Source: Maea johnstoni
Lineage: Eukaryota > Annelida > Polychaeta > Spionida > Magelonidae
Length of the DNA: 64,000 nucleotides
Reading direction: 5' to 3'
Assembly: GCA_963942565.1 (NCBI GenBank)
Contig: OZ012685.1
Coordinates: 46,490,097 to 46,554,096 of the forward strand
The notes under the pieces are model-generated. The model was not told where the DNA came from and ran no database searches. It saw only the letters and a list, made by a program, of their open reading frames with translations. The position numbers and the translations under genes are program-made. This document shows, one piece after another, positions 61,401 to 64,000 of the stretch (positions within the stretch are counted from its first letter, which is position 1; each line of letters begins with the position of its first letter).

Positions 61401-64000
61401 GCTGAGCCCATTGTAGAGAAGCCTGCAGATGTAGAGAAAGAAGAAGCCCCTGAAGAAGCTGTAGTTGAAGCAGAGCCTGTAGTGACTGAAGTTCCTAGTG
61501 AAGAGGCTGAAGAAGCCCCATTAGAAGAGCCAGAAGTGACTGCAGTATCTCCAATCAAGGAGGTAGTTGAAATACCAGAAAAGGTCAAGGAAGTAGCTGT
61601 GGAGGAGGCAGAAGTTGAACCCATTGCTCCGAAAAAGGCTGAGGAAGCCCCTGCAGTGCCAACTGAAAAGCCTTCAGAGGTGGAAGCAGAGGTTGTAGAA
61701 GCCGCTGCTAAGCCCATTGTAATGAAGCGTGGAGAAGTAGAGAAAGAAGAAGCCCCTGAAGAAGCTGTAGTTGAAGCAGAGCCTGTAGTGACTGAAGTTC
61801 CTAGTGAAGAGGCTGAAGAAGCCCCATTAGAAGAGCCAGAAGTGACTGCAGTATCTCCAATCAAGGAGGTAGTTGAAATACCAGAAATGGTCAAGGAAGT
61901 AGCTGTGGAGGAGGCAGAAGTTGAACCCATTGCTCCTGAAAAGGCTGAAGAAGCCCCTGCAGAGCCAACTAAAGAGAAACCTACAGAGGTGGAAGCAGAG
62001 GTTGTAGAAGCCGCTGCTGAGCCCATTGTAGAGAAGCCTGCAGAAGTAGAGGAAGAAGAAGCCCCTGAAGAAGCTGTAGTTGAAGCAGAGCCTGTAGTGA
62101 CTGAAGTTCCTAGTGAAGAGGCTGAAGAAGCCCCATTAGAAGAGCCAGAAGTGACTGCAGTATCTCCAATCAAGGAGGTAATTGAAATCCCCGAAAAGGT
62201 CAAAGAAGTAGCTGTGGAGGAGGCAGCTGCTGAAGTGGTAGAAGTTGAACCCATAGCTCCAGAGAAGGTTGAAGAAGCCGCTGCTGAGCCTGCTGAAGAA
62301 GAGCCTGCAGTGCTTGAAGAAGCTGCTGCTGAGCCTGTTAAAGAGAAATCAGCAGAAGTGGAGGTAGAAGAAGCCCCTGAAGAAGCAGTAGTTGAAAAGA
62401 AGCTTGAAGTGACTGAAGTTCCCATTGAGGTAGCTGAAGAAACCCAACTAGAAGAGCCAGAAGTGACCGCAGTATCTCCAGTCAAGGAGGTAGTTGAAAT
62501 CCCTGAAAAGGTCAAGGAAGTAGCTGTGGAGGAGGCAGCTGCTGAAGTGGTAGAAGATGAACTCATTGCTCCTGGAGAGGCCGAGGAAGCCCCTGCAGAT
62601 CCAACTGAAGAGAAACCTGCAGAGGTGGAAGCAGAGGTTGTAGAAGCCGCTGCTGAGCCCATTGTAGAGAAGCTTGCAGAAGTAGAGAAAGAAGAAGCCC
62701 CTGAAGAAGCTGTAGTTGAAGCAGAGCCTGTAGTGACTGAAGTTCCTAGTGAAGAGGCTGAAGAAGCCCCATTAGAAGAGCCAGAAGTGACTGCAGTATC
62801 TCCAATCAAGGAGGTAGTTGAAATACCAGAAAAGGTCAAGGAAGTAGCTTTGGAGGAGGCAGAAGTTAAACCCATTGCTCCTGAAGAGGCTGAAGAAGCC
62901 CCTGCAGAGCCAACTAAAGAGAAACCTACAGAGGTGGAAGCAGAGGTTGTAGAAGCCGCTGCTGAGCCCATTGTAGAGAAGCCTGCAGAAGTAGAGGAAG
63001 AAGAAGCCCCTGAAGAAGCTGTAGTTGAAGCAGAGCCTGTAGTGACTGAAGTTCCTAGTGAAGAGGCTGAAGAAGCCCCATTAGAAGAGCCAGAAGTGAC
63101 TGCAGTATCTCCAATCAAGGAGGTAATTGAAATCCCCGAAAAGGTCAAAGAAGTAGCTGTGGAGGAGGCAGCTGCTGAAGTGGTAGAAGTTGAACCCATA
63201 GCTCCAGAGAAGGTTGAAGAAGCCGCTGCTGAGCCTGCTGAAGAAGAGCCTGCAGTGCTTGAAGAAGCCGCTGCTGAGCCTGTTAAAGAGAAATCAGCAG
63301 AAGTGGAGGTAGAAGAAGCCCCTGAAGAAGCAGTAGTTGAAGAGAAGCTTGAAGTGACTGAAGTTCCCATTGAGGTAGCTGAAGAAACCCAACTAGAAGA
63401 GCCAGAAGTGACCGCAGTATCTCCAGTCAAGGAGGTAGTTGAAATACCTGAAAAGGTCAAGGAAGTAGCTGTGGAGGAGGCAGCTGCTGAAGTGGTAGAA
63501 GTTGAACTCATTGCCCCTGAAGAGGCTGAGGAAGCCCCTGCAGAGCCAACTGAAGAGAAACCTACAGAGGTGGAAGCAGAGGTTGTAGAAGCCGCTGCTG
63601 AGCCCATTGTAGAGAAGCTTGCAGAAGTAGAGAAAGAAGAAGCCCCTCAAGAAGCCGTAGTTGAAGCAGAGCCTGTTGTGACTGAAGTTCCTAGTGAAGA
63701 GGCTGAAGAAGCCCCATTAGAAGAGCCAGAAGTGACTGCAGTATCTCCAATCAAGGAGGTAGTTGAAATACCAGACAAGGTCAAGGAAGTAGCTGTGGAG
63801 GAGGCAGAAGTTGAACCCATTGCTCCTGAAAAGGCTGAGGAAGCCCCTGCAGAGCCAACTGAAGAGAAACCTGCAGAGGTCGAAGCAGAGGTTGTAGAAG
63901 CCGCTGCTATGCCCATTGTAATGAAGCTTGCAGAAGTAGAGAAAGAAGAAGCCCCTGAAGAAGCTGTAGTTGAAGCAGAGCCTGTAGTGACTGAAGTTCC
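25459..64000 (+). CDS. Giant exon 10: open frame of at least 12,847 codons, Glu/Ala/Val/Pro/Lys repeat protein
   Basis: After the acceptor tttgaag (phase 1) the frame with codons at positions divisible by three stays open to the window edge without a stop. Because it has no stop in view it is easily missed. Residues 1 to about 350 are unique: G-KLEKKEPPKSVSSLISIFE, then a basic patch KSPARIRKAKR (residues 32-42), then acidic sequence with the last Trp, Tyr and Cys in quantity. From 26511 it is tandem modules of 102-108 residues: EVPSEEAEEAPLEEPEVTAV, SPIKEVVEIPEKVKEVAVEE, EPIAPEKAEEAPAEP, TEEKPAEVEAEVVEAAAEP, IVEKLAEVEKEEAPEEAVV. In one module I counted 36 Glu, 18 Ala, 18 Val, 13 Pro and 7 Lys of 103, and no aromatic residue, Cys, Gly, Asn, Gln, Asp, His, Met or Arg. 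All length changes between modules are multiples of three. An extended polyanionic arm or spring is inferred. Ankyrin giant exon or PEVK-like segment are the two best guesses. Confidence 0.93.
36690..41900 (+). repeat. Higher-order tandem block, period 1,593 bp (531 codons), about 3.3 copies
   Basis: Matching variant landmarks recur at 37279, 38872 and 40465 (offset exactly 1,593), including the rare gaagtcccatta near 37751, 39344 and 40937. Each period is five modules. Copies differ by isolated substitutions. A related older pair with offset 1,527 lies at 30118 and 31645. Confidence 0.88.
42925..49700 (+). repeat. Higher-order tandem block, period 2,256 bp (752 codons), about three copies
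   Basis: Landmarks repeat at exact 2,256 offsets: ctgctatgccc at 43020, 45276 and 47532; the Pro-Gln-Glu mark at 44244, 46500 and 48756; aagaagccaactgaagtgg near 44331, 46587 and 48843. The segments 44246-46501 and 46502-48757 appear identical on reading, so this is either a very recent duplication or an assembly copy. Confidence 0.88.
48812..51980 (+). repeat. 3.2-kb duplicated segment, first copy (second at 53819-56987)
   Basis: From gttgtagaagccgctgttgag at 48812 to about 51980 the sequence matches 53819-56987 at a constant offset of 5,007 bases (1,669 codons). It includes rare marks such as gaggttgtagaacccgctgct, tccaattacggaggtag and ctcctggagaggccgagg. The single difference I noticed is gactgacgtttct (50796) against gactgaagtttct (55803). 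Confidence 0.85.
53819..56987 (+). repeat. 3.2-kb duplicated segment, second copy
   Basis: Partner of 48812-51980. On its right the last modules (with ctcctggagaggccgagg and gtagctttggagg) are repeated again about 945 bases later (57527 onward), and appear again near 59742 and 62572. The same sub-block was therefore amplified repeatedly. Confidence 0.85.
58350..64000 (+). repeat. Distal higher-order blocks, 2,214 and 2,829 bp
   Basis: Block starts marked by the Pro-Gln-Glu variant at 58602, 60816 and 63645 are followed by the same rare marks: agaggtcgaagc near 58835, 61049 and 63878, and gttccttgtgaag near 58954 and 61168. The second block is longer by 615 bases (205 codons, two modules), an in-frame insertion of modules. 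A third block begins before the window ends. Confidence 0.85.

Larger units (their letters stand above)
26511..64000 (+). repeat. Coding tandem array, about 120 modules of 306-324 bp with higher-order blocks
   Basis: The anchor actgaagttcctagtgaaga recurs at 28677, 28986, 29292 and 29601 (spacings 309, 306, 309), and gcagta(t)ctcca recurs at 29658, 29970 and 30294 (312, 324). Thus modules are 102, 103, 104 or 108 codons. Variant marks group them into larger blocks. A Pro-Gln-Glu variant (CCTCAAGAA) in place of Pro-Glu-Glu occurs at 28641, 33321, 35187, 42141, 44244, 46500, 48756, 52650, 58602, 60816 and 63645; every interval is divisible by three. Modules before about 28.6 kb are most diverged, as expected at the edge of an array kept alike by unequal crossing-over. 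The array continues past the window. Confidence 0.95.

Noticed and set aside
26378-63916. Minus-strand Ser/Thr-rich, mucin-like proteins of up to 2,304 residues
   Set aside because: They lie opposite an unbroken plus-strand frame, have no splice or start context, stop and restart at single-base variants of the module, and share one phase. The plus frame continues from a well-supported exon structure. They are shadows.
26511-64000. CRISPR array or non-coding satellite DNA
   Set aside because: The repeats are long, with no short repeat-spacer pattern, and all length changes preserve one open frame joined to splice-consistent exons.

Overview
The window is eukaryotic, almost certainly from an animal and probably an invertebrate. 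It has AT-rich introns with GT-AG boundaries, long (TA)n microsatellites, miniature inverted-repeat DNA transposons, and a coding region cut into short exons around two enormous ones. I cannot name the species. No bacterial-style operon, RNA gene, promoter or definite gene end is visible.

Everything coding that I can support belongs to one plus-strand gene entering from the left edge and leaving through the right edge. I find ten exons: 1-704 (partial), 3802-3885, 4660-4794, 7037-7162, 9880-9984, 13942-22083, 23102-23173, 24339-24458, 24849-24908 and 25459-64000 (partial). Every junction splits the codon after its first base (phase 1). Each complete exon is a multiple of three, so any can be skipped without a frameshift. 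Joined, they encode about 16,000 residues with neither the start nor the stop in view.

Layout: 0-10 kb holds five short acidic, proline-rich exons separated by introns with transposon relics and (TA)n tracts. 13.9-22.1 kb is an 8,142-base exon with 19 copies of a roughly 117-residue repeat built around Leu-Pro-Asp-Gly hairpins, then five looser hairpin units. 23-25 kb holds three tiny acidic exons. From 25,459 to the end is one open frame of at least 38,542 bases (12,847 codons). After a unique stretch of about 350 residues it is a tandem array of roughly 120 modules of 102-108 residues, made almost entirely of Glu, Ala, Val, Pro and Lys. The modules are themselves duplicated in higher-order blocks, always in frame.

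Identity is uncertain. The hairpins (DGTVVKRKV-like strands followed by EGP(E/D)G(E/Q)L-like turns) recall the C-terminal tails of invertebrate ankyrins (Ank2/unc-44 type), whose neuronal forms use giant repetitive exons. The symmetrical phase-1 mini-exons and P/E/V/K-rich composition also recall the PEVK spring of titin-class proteins. No ankyrin repeat, ZU5, death, Ig or kinase domain lies in the window to decide. The long Ser/Thr/Ala/Gly-rich open frames on the minus strand are shadows of the giant exon.
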